DNA from: Flavobacteriaceae bacterium
GTDB taxonomy: Bacteria; Bacteroidota; Bacteroidia; Flavobacteriales; Flavobacteriaceae
Assembly (NCBI GenBank): GCA_014238425.1
Contig: JABABD010000029.1
Span: 186,001 to 250,000, forward strand
Length of the DNA stretch: 64,000 bases
Direction of reading: 5' to 3'
In this document: in pieces, positions 45,089 to 54,973 of the stretch
How the letters are laid out: every line of letters starts with the position of its first letter
How positions within the stretch are numbered: position 1 is the stretch's first letter
Notes under the pieces: model-generated
Told to the model about the DNA's origin: nothing
The model's database searches: none
Seen by the model: the letters and a program-made list of their open reading frames with translations, nothing else
Made by a program: the position numbers and the translations under genes

Positions 45089-45444
45089 AAATGATAAAAA
45101 GCATTCTCTAAATGCTCAATATCAAATATCTTTCCTTGTTTTACGATCGCAATAATGTCAAATCGCACATCGACATCCAGATTATTGACATTTACATATT
45201 CATCAACCGCTTTTACAAGACGCTTGATCTTTTTTGGGCTTATAAAATCTTGAGGATTCCCAAAATCTGTAGTGGATCTGGTTTTTACTTCAATAACAGC
45301 AAGTGTGTCCTTTAATTGTGCTATTATATCAACTTCGGCTTTATCGAAACGATAATTACGCACAATGATGTCATATCCTTTTTTCAAAAGATAATCTACT
45401 GCTAATTGCTCTCCTTTTTTACCAAGCTCATTGTGCTGCGCCAT
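45085..45444 (-). CDS. YraN/UPF0102 family protein
   Basis: A 119-residue protein of the Holliday-junction-resolvase-like fold. It starts HNELGKKGEQLAVDYLLKKG and carries the PD-(D/E)xK pattern as AEVDIIAQLKDTLAVIEVKT (Asp then ExK). The family is widespread and its in vivo substrate is unknown. It follows the LD-carboxypeptidase gene by 24 bp on the same strand. Confidence 0.9.
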   Translation of the reverse strand: MAQHNELGKKGEQLAVDYLLKKGYDIIVRNYRFDKAEVDIIAQLKDTLAVIEVKTRSTTDFGNPQDFISPKKIKRLVKAVDEYVNVNNLDVDVRFDIIAIVKQGKIFDIEHLENAFYHF

Positions 45445-45468
45445 ATTATTTTATCTGAAAACATGAAT

Positions 45469-46497
45469 TTAATGTTTGAAATTAATTGAAGATTTATCTT
45501 TGGTAACAGTTAACTCAATAATCTCACCGAGAATCAAAGCGCGATTATCTTTTTCATGGCCAGCTGGTACATTGAATGTCACTGGAAAATCATATTCGGC
45601 AACGGCATCCAAAATAATCTCTTCAATGGTACGACCGAATTCAGTTGTGTTTTTCCTGATCTTGCTAATATCGCCAACCATAAGGCCTTTTAAATTTCTA
45701 AAATAGCCAGCACGTTTCAAACTTTGCAGCATTCTATCAATGTGGTAAGCATATTCTCCAATTTCTTCAAAAAACAGAATTTTTCCAGAGGTGTCAATGC
45801 TTGTTTTAGAACCTAGCATAGAATGTAATATAGTTAGGTTGCCACCTACAATAGGAGCGGTTACAATGCCAGGTTTATTGTAAGTTGAGCCTGTGAACGA
45901 ATAACTTAGGGAGCTTCCCATAATTGCCTTTTTTAAGCTTTCTACATTTTCGGCAATCTCTTCTAAATCTTCCGTAAGACTTGTACACATAATTGCATGA
46001 ATGGTTTGATATCCTTCATTATGCAATTGATTGTGAAGCGCTGTGATATCTGAATAGCCAATAACCCATTTAGGATGCTCTCGGAATTTAGTGTAATCTA
46101 AGGCATCAAGAATCCTTACAGTTCCATAACCGCCACGAGCACACCATATTGCTTTAATATTTGGGTTATCTAATGCTTTTTGTAAATCATCTGCTCTTTC
46201 AGTATCTGTACCTGCAAAATGACCACCTTGATTAAAAACATTATCTCCTACCTTTGCATGCAATCCCCAGCTTTTAAGTAATGCAATCGCTTGTTTTATT
46301 TCTCTTGTCTTTGCCTTTAAAATGCCTGAAGGAGCGACAATAGCGACAGAATCACCAACTTTTAAAAAATGAGGTTGTATAAGTGGTTGCTTCATTTTTG
46401 GCGATGCTGTGTTTGGTTGGTCTTGGCCTTTTAAATGATTACAAGATGCTATAAAAATAATAAAGAAAAGTAGATAAAGGCTTTTATTAAAGAACAT
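45469..46497 (-). CDS. LD-carboxypeptidase (peptidase S66), lipoprotein
   Basis: Trims the terminal D-Ala from murein tetrapeptides in peptidoglycan recycling. The 342-residue protein has a lipobox (IFIASC) and the S66 domain with VGDSVAIVAPSG, AIWCARGGYGTVRILDALD and the nucleophile Ser in VIGYSDITALH. The C-terminal Glu/His relay is in the ILFFEEIGEYAYHIDRML and VPAGHEKDN regions. The lipobox puts it in the periplasm, unlike the cytosolic LdcA of E. coli. Confidence 0.92.
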   Translation of the reverse strand: MFFNKSLYLLFFIIFIASCNHLKGQDQPNTASPKMKQPLIQPHFLKVGDSVAIVAPSGILKAKTREIKQAIALLKSWGLHAKVGDNVFNQGGHFAGTDTERADDLQKALDNPNIKAIWCARGGYGTVRILDALDYTKFREHPKWVIGYSDITALHNQLHNEGYQTIHAIMCTSLTEDLEEIAENVESLKKAIMGSSLSYSFTGSTYNKPGIVTAPIVGGNLTILHSMLGSKTSIDTSGKILFFEEIGEYAYHIDRMLQSLKRAGYFRNLKGLMVGDISKIRKNTTEFGRTIEEIILDAVAEYDFPVTFNVPAGHEKDNRALILGEIIELTVTKDKSSINFKH

Positions 46498-46776
46498 GTT
46501 ATGTGTTTTGGTAAAAGTAATAAATGCGAATAAATATGTATCTCATTCAATAGTCTGGATAATGACTTATTTAGTGATATTCAATTTTTTTAAAGATTTT
46601 TCTTTCATTTAGGATAATCCCAAACAGATTCTTTACTCGTATATATTATCAATATAATCCTTAAATACGCAATTTTGTGCTAAAATGTTAAAATTTTGAC
46701 TCCCTCATCGATTTATTTTCAATCAAAATACTAAAAGTCAATAAATTACGTAATTTGATATTTAAATGAACTGCCT
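46498..46776. other. 279-bp divergent intergenic region
   Basis: An AT-rich region between the LD-carboxypeptidase (minus) and DUF1800 (plus) genes, with no coding frame. Promoters for both are expected; no exact TAnnTTTG with a -33 element was found. Confidence 0.4.
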
Positions 46777-48252
46777 ATGGAAATTATGCCTTCCTGTAAT
46801 ATAAGCGCGTTAGATGCTTATGTTCCTTCTTCCACTAATCCGTGGGATGCCAATAAAGTGAATCATGTATTTAGACGCTTAGGGTTTGGAGCTACAAAAA
46901 GTGATGTTGACCAAGCACTCACTCAATCTCCATCAGAACTTGTTGATACTATGATAGATGGTGCTTTAGCCGCTCCATTATTTCCAGAACCGAGCTGGGC
47001 TAATTTTTCATACAATGACTATATAGCCGCTGGCCTTGATTTTGATGAAGAAACCCAGAATAACCATAATGAAATTAGGTTAGATGCCATTAACGGGTTT
47101 TTTGACCAAAGCTTTAGAGGTAAAATGATTCTGTTTTGGAGCAATCATTTTGTAACGGAACTCAATCAATATCACTGTTCAAGTTATCTCTATAAATATT
47201 ATAATATGCTACAACGAAATATCCTTGGAAATTTTCAGGATTTTGTTCGAGAAGTTGGCGTGAATGAGGCCATGTTGTTGTACTTAAATGGTTTTGAGAA
47301 CGGATTGTATGGTCTTAATGAGAATTATAGTAGAGAATTATATGAGCTTTTTACGCTCGGAGAAAACAATGGCTATACTCAAGAAGATATTGTTGAAACT
47401 GCAAAGGCTCTAACAGGATATAATCACTGGTCTGATGATTGGTGTAGCTCTATTTATTTCATAGAGCCTGGACAGCCAAATTCTACATTTATAAATGAAA
47501 ATAAGACTATTTTTGGGCGTGTTGGTAATTGGGGATATGATGATGTCATTACTATCTTATTTGAAGAAAAAGCACCGCTTATTGCAGGTTTTATCTGTAA
47601 AAAATTGTATACCTATTTCGTTAGTGTAAATGTGAATGAAGATGTCGTCGCAGAAATGACCACAGCGTTTCAAGTTGATTGGAATATAGAAACCCTATTG
47701 CGCACTTTATTTAAGAGTGAACATTTCTTCGATGAAAGAGCTATAGGTACACAATTGAAGAGTCCGTATGAACTAATATTACAATACCTAAAAGTTGGTG
47801 ACTTTACCATTGATGACGAGCAGAAAATGATAATACATTATTTCACTGATGCTATTGGACAACGATTTTTAGACCCTCCGAATGTTGCTGGGTGGCAAGG
47901 AGACCAATTTTGGATTAATTCTAGTACACTTACAGGACGTTGGCAAATTATAGAGTATTATGTTTGGTATGTATGGAACAATCAAAGAGAAGAGTTAAGA
48001 ACATTAGCTATAGATTCGTCTAATAATAGTAGTGACCCATACGTGGTAGCTAAAAGCGTGGTAGATAGATTTGTTCCTAAAGAACTCTATTCCGCCACAG
48101 ATTATGATAATGCTACCGATGTTTTTAAGGCTAATATCCCACAAAATTATTACGATGACGGCCAATGGGATTTGTATTGGGATCAAGTGCCGTATCAAGT
48201 AGTACTGTTATTACTTCATTTAGCTAAAATGCCAGAACTCCAAATAAACTAA
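46777..48252 (+). CDS. DUF1800 family protein
   Basis: A 491-residue protein with the family marks HVFRRLGFGATKSDVDQAL, MILFWSNHF, NENYSRELYELFTLGE, YTQEDIVETAKALTGY and PPNVAGWQG. The role of DUF1800 is unknown, but it is almost always encoded with a DUF1501 protein, as here (5 bp downstream). No signal peptide is seen, although its partner has one. The start could also be at 46786 (MPSCNISALDAY). Confidence 0.9.
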   Translation: MEIMPSCNISALDAYVPSSTNPWDANKVNHVFRRLGFGATKSDVDQALTQSPSELVDTMIDGALAAPLFPEPSWANFSYNDYIAAGLDFDEETQNNHNEIRLDAINGFFDQSFRGKMILFWSNHFVTELNQYHCSSYLYKYYNMLQRNILGNFQDFVREVGVNEAMLLYLNGFENGLYGLNENYSRELYELFTLGENNGYTQEDIVETAKALTGYNHWSDDWCSSIYFIEPGQPNSTFINENKTIFGRVGNWGYDDVITILFEEKAPLIAGFICKKLYTYFVSVNVNEDVVAEMTTAFQVDWNIETLLRTLFKSEHFFDERAIGTQLKSPYELILQYLKVGDFTIDDEQKMIIHYFTDAIGQRFLDPPNVAGWQGDQFWINSSTLTGRWQIIEYYVWYVWNNQREELRTLAIDSSNNSSDPYVVAKSVVDRFVPKELYSATDYDNATDVFKANIPQNYYDDGQWDLYWDQVPYQVVLLLLHLAKMPELQIN

Positions 48253-48257
48253 AGATC

Positions 48258-49862
48258 ATGTGCGATACTCATAATAACGATAAGAATTTATCGGATGCAG
48301 AAAAGCATTCTAAAGAACATAAAAAGTGGAATAGACGCTCTTTCCTTCAAGCCTTAGGGCTCGTTGGAGGAGGAACTATGATGCTTGGAGGGTCATCTCT
48401 TACCGCATCACGTCCATCACCTTTAGCAGCAGCATTAAGCCGAGCTGTATCTGATAGAGTATTAATACTCATAAGATTAGAAGGCGGAAATGATGGCTTG
48501 AATACCATAGTGCCCGTGTATGATTACGATGTATATGCTAATTTAAGACCTACTATTAGACTCCCAGAAAACACCTTATATAACCTGTCACCTGATTTTG
48601 GTCTGCCTGATTTTATGACTGATTTGCAGAACATGTGGGGTAAAGGTGCTATGAAAGTAGTGCATGGAGTTGGATATGACGATTCAAGTTTATCTCATTT
48701 TAGAGGCTCAGATATTTGGGCTTCTACCGTAGAAAATGAGATTGAAGATACAGGATGGTTTGGTCGTTATTTTGAGGATCTATATCCAGATTATATTGTC
48801 AATCCTCCTTCTATACCTGCAGCTGTGCAAATAGGAAGTGTTGGTAATTTGATTTTTGAGGGAACCGAAAATAACTATGCGTTTTCAGTAGCTAACCCTA
48901 ATCAATTAGAGAATATCGCTGAAAATGGGACACTACATAATATGATAGATTTACCAGATTGTACCTATGGTGAGAAACTTCAGTTTATGAGAGGCACAAC
49001 GAATACGACCTTTACTTATGCCGGAGCTATTCATGGCGCTTATTCAGCTTCGACTAATGGCGTTGAGTATCTAGATGAGAGACTTGGAAGGCAGTTGGCT
49101 ATAGTTGCTAGAATGATAAAAGGTAACCTAGGTACAAAAGTGTATATGGTAACTATAGGTGGATTTGACACTCATGCGAATCAAAAAGAAAATCATACGA
49201 GAATTCTTAACGATTTATCGAATTCAGTGAAGACATTTTTTGATGATTTAGAAATAACTGGTCATGATGAAGACGTATTGGCGATGACCATTTCTGAATT
49301 TGGACGTCGTCCTGATGAAAATGGATCTAATGGTACAGATCATGGCGCAGCAGCACCATTACTGTTATTTGGCCCTGGATTGAATGGGAATGGATTTATT
49401 GGTAACCATCCTAGTTTAACAACGCTAGATAATAACGGAAACTTAGTATATAATGTTGATTTCAGGCAAGTATATGCTACGGTTATGAAGGAATGGCTTT
49501 GTGTTGACGCAGCAACAGTAGATCAAGCACTTTTAGGAGGTGTTCAAATGTCTGTAAATTTAGGGTTTAATTGTGAAGGAACTTCTCCGGATGGTGACAC
49601 AGGTGGCTTCAGTCATTATGCTTTGTACGAAGACAATAAAACCATCATCAAATTTAATAATCCAAATACTCAACATACTGTTGTGAAATTATATAATATC
49701 ATTGGACAAGAAATTTCCACACTTCAGAATGAAATGCTAATGGCTGGTGAACACGAAATCGATGTTAAGCAAGTAGCACAAAGACGTCTTGATACAGGTC
49801 AATATATCTATAGGATTTCTGTAGGCGATAAGAATTATAGCAAGTCCATTCTTGTTCACTAA
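48258..49862 (+). CDS. DUF1501 (sulfatase-like fold) protein with Tat-like signal and T9SS type A sorting tail
   Basis: A 534-residue protein. It has a twin-arginine-type signal NRRSFLQALGLVGGG (Arg26-Arg27), then the DUF1501 domain with LIRLEGGNDGLNTIVPVYDY, GGFDTHANQKENHTRIL and SEFGRRPDENGSNGTDHG. The C-terminus (about 455-534) is a beta domain ending YIYRISVGDKNYSKSILVH, typical of a type A T9SS signal. It should cross the inner membrane, possibly folded through Tat, and then go to the surface by T9SS. DUF1501 resembles alkaline-phosphatase/sulfatase folds, but no activity is established. Confidence 0.9.
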   Translation: MCDTHNNDKNLSDAEKHSKEHKKWNRRSFLQALGLVGGGTMMLGGSSLTASRPSPLAAALSRAVSDRVLILIRLEGGNDGLNTIVPVYDYDVYANLRPTIRLPENTLYNLSPDFGLPDFMTDLQNMWGKGAMKVVHGVGYDDSSLSHFRGSDIWASTVENEIEDTGWFGRYFEDLYPDYIVNPPSIPAAVQIGSVGNLIFEGTENNYAFSVANPNQLENIAENGTLHNMIDLPDCTYGEKLQFMRGTTNTTFTYAGAIHGAYSASTNGVEYLDERLGRQLAIVARMIKGNLGTKVYMVTIGGFDTHANQKENHTRILNDLSNSVKTFFDDLEITGHDEDVLAMTISEFGRRPDENGSNGTDHGAAAPLLLFGPGLNGNGFIGNHPSLTTLDNNGNLVYNVDFRQVYATVMKEWLCVDAATVDQALLGGVQMSVNLGFNCEGTSPDGDTGGFSHYALYEDNKTIIKFNNPNTQHTVVKLYNIIGQEISTLQNEMLMAGEHEIDVKQVAQRRLDTGQYIYRISVGDKNYSKSILVH

Positions 49863-49883
49863 TAAATGTGGCATTCAAAAGTT

Positions 49884-49916
49884 AAAAACCCTTAGATTAT
49901 CTAAGGGTTTTTCTTT
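49884..49916 (+). terminator. Rho-independent terminator after the DUF1501 gene
   Basis: The stem AAAACCCTTAG / CTAAGGGTTTT with a five-base loop is followed by a T-rich tract, 22 bp after the stop codon. Confidence 0.87.
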
Positions 49917-49948
49917 TGCCTTTTCTCAAGGCAAAATCCTTATTTTTG
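49916..49948 (+). promoter_or_regulatory. Promoter of metG
   Basis: TTG at 49916-49918 and TATTTTTG at 49941-49948 (exact TAnnTTTG) are separated by 22 bp, slightly long for the consensus. The -7 element ends 17 bp before the metG ATG. The site directly follows the terminator of the upstream gene. Confidence 0.5.
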
Positions 49949-49965
49949 TGGCTTAATTACCAAGA

Positions 49966-52035
49966 ATGACTAAAGAATTTAAGAGATATACTATAACCGC
50001 TGCACTACCATATACAAATGGCCCTATTCATATTGGTCATTTGGCAGGAGTTTATGTGCCTTCAGATATTTATGCACGTTATTTAAGATTGCAAGGTCAT
50101 GATGTCGCCTTTATATGTGGAAGTGATGAACATGGTGTGCCGATTACTATAAAGGCAAAAAAGGAAGGTGTGACACCACAAGATATTGTCGATAAATATC
50201 ATGCTATCATCAAAGCCTCTTTTGAAGAATTTGGGATTACTTTTGATAATTATTCAAGAACGTCAGCCAAGATACATCATGATACGGCTTCAGGGTTTTT
50301 TAGAACGCTTTATGATAATGATAAATTCATTGAAGAAGTTACTGAGCAATTATACGATGCAGAAGCTAATCAGTTTTTAGCGGATCGTTTTGTAATTGGT
50401 ACATGTCCTAAATGTGGTAACGAAGAAAGTTATGGGGATCAATGTGAGAATTGCGGAACCAGCCATAATGCAACGGACCTTATAAACCCTAAATCTGCTA
50501 TAACAGGAGCCATCCCAACTTTAAAACAGACTAAACATTGGTTCTTGCCATTAGATCAGTATGAAGACTTCTTAAAAGAGTGGATTTTGAAAAATCATAA
50601 AAAAGATTGGAAGCCAAACGTATATGGACAATGTAAGTCATGGATAGATGATGGATTACGCCCTAGAGCTGTTACACGTGATTTAGATTGGGGAATACCA
50701 GTACCAGTACCTGGCGGAGAAGGTAAAGTACTATATGTTTGGTTCGATGCCCCTATAGGTTATATTTCGGCCACAAAAGAATGGGCAGAAAGAGAAGGAA
50801 AAGATTGGGAACCCTATTGGAAAGATGAAGGCACTAAACTTGTTCATTTTATTGGTAAAGACAATATTGTATTCCATTGCATTATTTTTCCTTCTATGTT
50901 AAAAGCAGAAGGCAGTTATATTTTACCTGAGAATGTTCCAGCAAATGAGTTCTTGAATTTAGAAGGGAATAAGCTTTCAACCTCTAAGAATTGGGCGGTT
51001 TGGTTGCCAGACTATTTACAAGATTTTCCGAATCAGCAAGATGTTTTAAGATATGCATTGACGGCTAACGCACCCGAAACAAAGGATAATGATTTTACAT
51101 GGAAGGACTTTCAGGCAAGAAATAATAACGAACTGGTAGCCATTTTTGGGAACTTCATTAATCGTGTTGTGGTGTTGACTAATAAATATTATGATGGAAT
51201 TGTTCCCGAAGCAGGAGATTTTACTGAAGTAGATCAGGAAACATTAACAGCCTTACAAGCATACCCATCCGTTATTTCAAGTTCTATTGAGCGCTATCGT
51301 TTCAGAGAGGCAGGCCAAGAATTGATGAATATAGCTCGTCTTGGTAATAAATATTTAGCGGATGAAGAGCCTTGGAAAATTATAAAGGATGATGAAGCAC
51401 GTACCAAAACAATTATGTTTGTTGCATTGCAAATAGCAAATGCCTTAGCAACATTAAGTGAACCTTTTTTACCGTTTACGTCTGCAAAACTAAAGACTAT
51501 CTTATCTGTAACATCGAGTGGACTCGAGACATCTTGGAACGATGTTTCCTTAAAAACAATTTTACTTCCGTCTGGTCACCAGATTGGTAAGGCTGAGCTG
51601 CTATTTTCTAAGATAGAAGATGAGGCTATTCAAAAACAGATAGATAAATTACTTGATAGTAAAAAAGCTAATGAGGCAGCAAATGCCGTTGTAGATCCTC
51701 AAAAGGAGGCTATTACATATGAAGATTTTTCTAAACTTGATATGAGAGTAGGAACCATTTTGTCTGCTGAGAAAATGCCAAAAACAAAGAAGCTTCTAGT
51801 ATTGAAAGTCGATACCGGTATAGATGTGCGTACTATTGTTTCAGGTATTGCTGAGAGTTTTACAGCAGAAGAAGTAGTTGGAAAAAGGGTAACGGTCCTC
51901 GTTAATTTAGCGCCAAGAGCATTAAGAGGTGTAGAAAGTGAAGGTATGATATTAATGACCGAAACTCCAGAAGGTAAGTTAGTGTTTGTTAATCCTGATG
52001 ATGCGAACACTAAAAATGGTCTATCTATAAGTTAA
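49966..52035 (+). CDS. metG: Methionyl-tRNA synthetase
   Basis: A 689-residue class I synthetase. The HIGH motif is in [20 protein letters not shown]. The zinc knuckle is [18 protein letters not shown]. The KMSKS equivalent is [12 protein letters not shown]. The C-terminal EMAP/Trbp111-type tRNA-binding domain (about 585-689) contains [20 protein letters not shown] and ends [16 protein letters not shown]. Length matches the long MetG1 form. A diverged copy of its last codons reappears at 53571-53630. Confidence 0.97.
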   Translation: MTKEFKRYTITAALPYTNGPIHIGHLAGVYVPSDIYARYLRLQGHDVAFICGSDEHGVPITIKAKKEGVTPQDIVDKYHAIIKASFEEFGITFDNYSRTSAKIHHDTASGFFRTLYDNDKFIEEVTEQLYDAEANQFLADRFVIGTCPKCGNEESYGDQCENCGTSHNATDLINPKSAITGAIPTLKQTKHWFLPLDQYEDFLKEWILKNHKKDWKPNVYGQCKSWIDDGLRPRAVTRDLDWGIPVPVPGGEGKVLYVWFDAPIGYISATKEWAEREGKDWEPYWKDEGTKLVHFIGKDNIVFHCIIFPSMLKAEGSYILPENVPANEFLNLEGNKLSTSKNWAVWLPDYLQDFPNQQDVLRYALTANAPETKDNDFTWKDFQARNNNELVAIFGNFINRVVVLTNKYYDGIVPEAGDFTEVDQETLTALQAYPSVISSSIERYRFREAGQELMNIARLGNKYLADEEPWKIIKDDEARTKTIMFVALQIANALATLSEPFLPFTSAKLKTILSVTSSGLETSWNDVSLKTILLPSGHQIGKAELLFSKIEDEAIQKQIDKLLDSKKANEAANAVVDPQKEAITYEDFSKLDMRVGTILSAEKMPKTKKLLVLKVDTGIDVRTIVSGIAESFTAEEVVGKRVTVLVNLAPRALRGVESEGMILMTETPEGKLVFVNPDDANTKNGLSIS

Positions 52036-52053
52036 TAAAACACTTACTTGTGT

Positions 52054-53508
52054 ATGAAAAAAATTATTTTTGCCTTGTTTTTACTACTACAAAACCTAAT
52101 CTTGTTCTCCCAAGAAGAGAAGGTCGTGTTCAGTAACGACTTAAAGACGTCATCTTATTCGATAAAAGAATCCTATACCATTTTTGATGACGCTGATAAT
52201 ACATTGGCCGTTTTCTTGCAGGATCCTCAGAACGTTTATGGTTATTTGTATGACCAAGAGTTCAATCAATTAGGCAAGGTCCAATTACCCAATCTTGCTC
52301 GAAAATATAAGGTGTTTTTGGGTAGTAGTTCTAAAGGAAAAAGCAAAAATATTTACTTATCTAATGAACGAAAAACAAAATTTAGCGTTATTGGCTTTTC
52401 ATTCGATGGTGGTAATATTGTGAATGAGGAAATAGAATTGAAGCTTAAAAACGAAAAATTTGTTCAATCGGTATCTCTCAACAATAAGTTTTATATTCTC
52501 TCCACGACTAAAGGTCAATCTCTTTTGAATGTTTACGAATTTGGCGAAAACGCTAGTTATAAAAAGCATACTCTTGATTTTAGTATGCAAAGAATGCTCG
52601 ATAAAGATAACAAGCGCGTGACATTATATAGCGCTATGGCTCAAAAAAAAGGAGGAGCTACGAGTTATACACTAGAGAAGGTTCAATATGAAAACCCTAA
52701 TTCGATAGAGACGACTTCTTCCAAATCAAAACTTTATATTATTGACAATCAAATAATTATAACTTTAGATGGTTCCAAAGAATTCACTCAAATAATAAAA
52801 TTAGATATAAATAACTACACCTATGAGCTTAGGACCTTGGAGATGCCTTTTATTAGTTATTCAGGAGAATTCAAGAAAAGCAACTCATTTATACATGATA
52901 AGTTTATTTATTCTATTGTTTCTTGTTCAGATGAAATGACGTTTAGAATTCAGCATCTTGAAGATGAAAGCATTAAAAAGGAATATAGTATTAAGAAAGA
53001 TGAGGCTATTATCTTCAAGAATTCACCAATCATTCAAGAAGGTGGAGTTTATGCAAAGTATAGAGAGTTGGAAAAAACCAAGCGATTCTTACGTAAGATT
53101 ACATCAAGTGATGTGGGCATTTCCGTTTACAAGATTAACAATTCATTTCAGATTACATTGGGAGGTGTAAAAACTCTTAGCAGAGGAGGAGCACCAATGA
53201 CGCCCGGATTTGGCGGTATTCCTATGGGTGCTATTGGACCATTACAAATGTCTTTTAATCCAACTATGGCTGCTTTCGGTTCTTATACTAGCACAAAATC
53301 AACATATATTAATTGTTTGTTTGATGAGGGTTTTGAGCATATTGAAGGTGACATACAAGACAATGTATTTGATAAGATTGATTTGTATCTCGACGACAAT
53401 GACTTGTACGTTTCGGCCGAAACTGTCTTCGGGGCTCATGGCAGCACGTATTTAGGTTATTTTATCAAGTCGAAGAGGCAATACAAGATTTTGAAGTTTG
53501 AAGACTAA
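52054..53508 (+). CDS. Hypothetical exported protein
   Basis: I do not recognise a family. The 484-residue protein has a clear signal peptide (MKKIIFALFLLLQNLILFSQ), and the ATG at 52054 is chosen over a TTG two codons upstream. The mature part is predominantly beta, with repeated strand-turn patterns such as NVYGYLYDQEFNQLGKVQLP and FSVIGFSFDGGNIVNEEIEL, suggesting a propeller. A Gly/Pro/Met-rich stretch SRGGAPMTPGFGGIPMGAIG lies near residue 375. It sits between metG and a fragment resembling the metG 3' end, so it may be an insertion. Confidence 0.7.
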   Translation: MKKIIFALFLLLQNLILFSQEEKVVFSNDLKTSSYSIKESYTIFDDADNTLAVFLQDPQNVYGYLYDQEFNQLGKVQLPNLARKYKVFLGSSSKGKSKNIYLSNERKTKFSVIGFSFDGGNIVNEEIELKLKNEKFVQSVSLNNKFYILSTTKGQSLLNVYEFGENASYKKHTLDFSMQRMLDKDNKRVTLYSAMAQKKGGATSYTLEKVQYENPNSIETTSSKSKLYIIDNQIIITLDGSKEFTQIIKLDINNYTYELRTLEMPFISYSGEFKKSNSFIHDKFIYSIVSCSDEMTFRIQHLEDESIKKEYSIKKDEAIIFKNSPIIQEGGVYAKYRELEKTKRFLRKITSSDVGISVYKINNSFQITLGGVKTLSRGGAPMTPGFGGIPMGAIGPLQMSFNPTMAAFGSYTSTKSTYINCLFDEGFEHIEGDIQDNVFDKIDLYLDDNDLYVSAETVFGAHGSTYLGYFIKSKRQYKILKFED

Positions 53509-53570
53509 AGAGTTTAAGTATTCATAACATAGCTTATAGCTACATTTATTGTCTTTCATTTACTCAAACC

Positions 53571-53630
53571 AAAAAGAGTTTTGTTGATCCTGATGATACA
53601 AGCACAAATAATGATTTGAAAATCAGTTAG
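53571..53630 (+). pseudogene. Relic resembling the 3' end of metG
   Basis: In frame, this stretch reads KKSFVDPDDTSTNNDLKIS and then a stop, against [20 protein letters not shown] and a stop at the end of intact metG. The Val-(Asp/Asn)-Pro-Asp-Asp run, the Thr-X-Asn and the final Ile-Ser-stop align. No start or longer frame precedes it. It looks like a leftover of a second metG end, caused by duplication or by insertion of the gene between the two copies. The match is short, so chance is possible. Confidence 0.5.
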
Positions 53631-53699
53631 TTAAAAAACAAGTCTTATATTAAACGTCCATAGTTTATCTATTTTCGTAAATATAGTAAGACTGCACTC

Positions 53700-53720
53700 A
53701 CTTATTTATTGCAAATAAGT
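53700..53720. promoter_or_regulatory. Inverted repeat before the lipocalin-like gene
   Basis: ACTTATTT (53700-53707) and AAATAAGT (53713-53720) form a perfect 8-bp inverted repeat with a five-base centre, 18 bp before the start codon. TATTTTCG about 30 bp upstream is a 7-of-8 match to TAnnTTTG. The repeat may be an operator or a leader hairpin. Confidence 0.35.
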
Positions 53721-53738
53721 CAACTTAATACATTTTTT

Positions 53739-54206
53739 ATGAAACAACTAGTGATTATTTTATTATCAATCGGCATGCTTTCTTGTGGCACTTCAAAAAC
53801 CGTAAGAGATTCAAAAAAAGTAATTAAAGGTCAATGGATATTAAATAGTATTACGTATAACCAAGCTGGAACCTATAATGTTTCCTTATTAGATGATGAG
53901 ACTAAAACGTGTTTTGAAGGCAGTACATGGCAATTTATTCCGAATAACAATACAGGCGTTTATAACATTGATCAATCTGGTTGTAAAATAGGCGAACGTC
54001 ATTTTATTTTCACAATTCAAGAAATGGATGAAGCCACAGGACTTTATGATTTTTTGTTAAAACCCACAAACGAAAAAGGTAAAAGTGATACGAACAAAGG
54101 GTTTAGACTCAACCTAACGGCACTTTCAGATTCTAAAATGATTTGGCAGCAAACGGTTCTAGTTGATGGAAACCCTTTTATCATAAACATGAATTTTTCT
54201 AAATAA
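53739..54206 (+). CDS. Lipocalin-like lipoprotein
   Basis: A 155-residue protein. The ATG at 53739 gives a lipoprotein signal MKQLVIILLSIGMLSCGTSK (lipid Cys16); an upstream in-frame TTG is less likely. The mature part fits small lipocalin-like proteins of Bacteroidota: VIKGQWILNSITYNQ, CFEGSTWQFIPNNNTGVYNI, and a last strand IWQQTVLVDGNPFIINM. It probably binds a small hydrophobic ligand at the envelope; that is family-level inference. It precedes the OmpA-family gene by 6 bp. Confidence 0.8.
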   Translation: MKQLVIILLSIGMLSCGTSKTVRDSKKVIKGQWILNSITYNQAGTYNVSLLDDETKTCFEGSTWQFIPNNNTGVYNIDQSGCKIGERHFIFTIQEMDEATGLYDFLLKPTNEKGKSDTNKGFRLNLTALSDSKMIWQQTVLVDGNPFIINMNFSK

Positions 54207-54212
54207 GATATT

Positions 54213-54920
54213 ATGAAGATAACTACAAACAGGATAGTCACGGTAGCTATAGCAATCGTTTTTACAATAAGCTTTACAAATTGTAAAGCCATACAAAATG
54301 CCAACAATAAGCAAAAAGGTGCTGTTATTGGTGCAACTGGTGGTGCCGTTTTAGGAGCCATTATTGGTAACAACATTGGTAAAGGAGGCAACGGTGAGCT
54401 TGGCGCGGTAATTGGCGGCGTTGTTGGCGGTACGGCAGGTGTTCTTATCGGAGCAAAAATGGATAAACAAGCTCAAAAAATTGAAGAAGAAATTCCTGGA
54501 GCTCAAGTAGAGCGTGTTGATGATGGAATTGTAGTGACATTTGACGAAAGTAGTGGTGTTTATTTTGCGACGAACAAATATAGTGTAAATGCAAGTTCTC
54601 AATCGACCTTAAATAAATTAATCAATGTGTTTAAAGAATATCCTAACACCAATATTTTGGTGGTTGGACATACGGACAATGTAGGCGCAGAAGATTATAA
54701 CATGACTTTATCTAAAAATAGGGCTAATGCGGTGACCAATTACATGTCGAACAAGGGTATTAACACAGGGAGACTCGTAACTAATTGGTTTGGAGAATCT
54801 CAGCCAATGCATGATAATTCGATATCTACTGGGCGTGCTAAAAACAGGCGTGTTAATGTCGCTATTTTGCCAAATGATAAAATGGTTGAGGACGCTAAAA
54901 AACAGGCAGGAGAGAATTAA
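54213..54920 (+). CDS. OmpA family lipoprotein with glycine zipper
   Basis: A 235-residue envelope protein. It has a lipobox (ISFTNC), then a glycine-zipper segment (about 38-85: GAVIGATGGAVLGAIIGNNI, GAVIGGVVGGTAGVLIGAKM). The C-terminal peptidoglycan-binding OmpA domain (about 105-225) has ILVVGHTDNVGAEDYNMTLS and GRAKNRRVNVAI. Asp and Arg residues that bind diaminopimelate are present. It should tie the outer membrane to the cell wall. The preceding lipocalin-like gene is in the same operon. Confidence 0.92.
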   Translation: MKITTNRIVTVAIAIVFTISFTNCKAIQNANNKQKGAVIGATGGAVLGAIIGNNIGKGGNGELGAVIGGVVGGTAGVLIGAKMDKQAQKIEEEIPGAQVERVDDGIVVTFDESSGVYFATNKYSVNASSQSTLNKLINVFKEYPNTNILVVGHTDNVGAEDYNMTLSKNRANAVTNYMSNKGINTGRLVTNWFGESQPMHDNSISTGRAKNRRVNVAILPNDKMVEDAKKQAGEN

Positions 54921-54941
54921 AACATTGAGCAGCAAACATTA

Positions 54942-54973
54942 TAAAATCCTTATAAACATTTATAAGGATTTTT
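54942..54973. terminator. Bidirectional terminator between the OmpA-family gene and galE
   Basis: The stem AAAATCCTTATAAA / TTTATAAGGATTTT is flanked by A and T tracts and lies between convergent stop codons. Confidence 0.88.
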
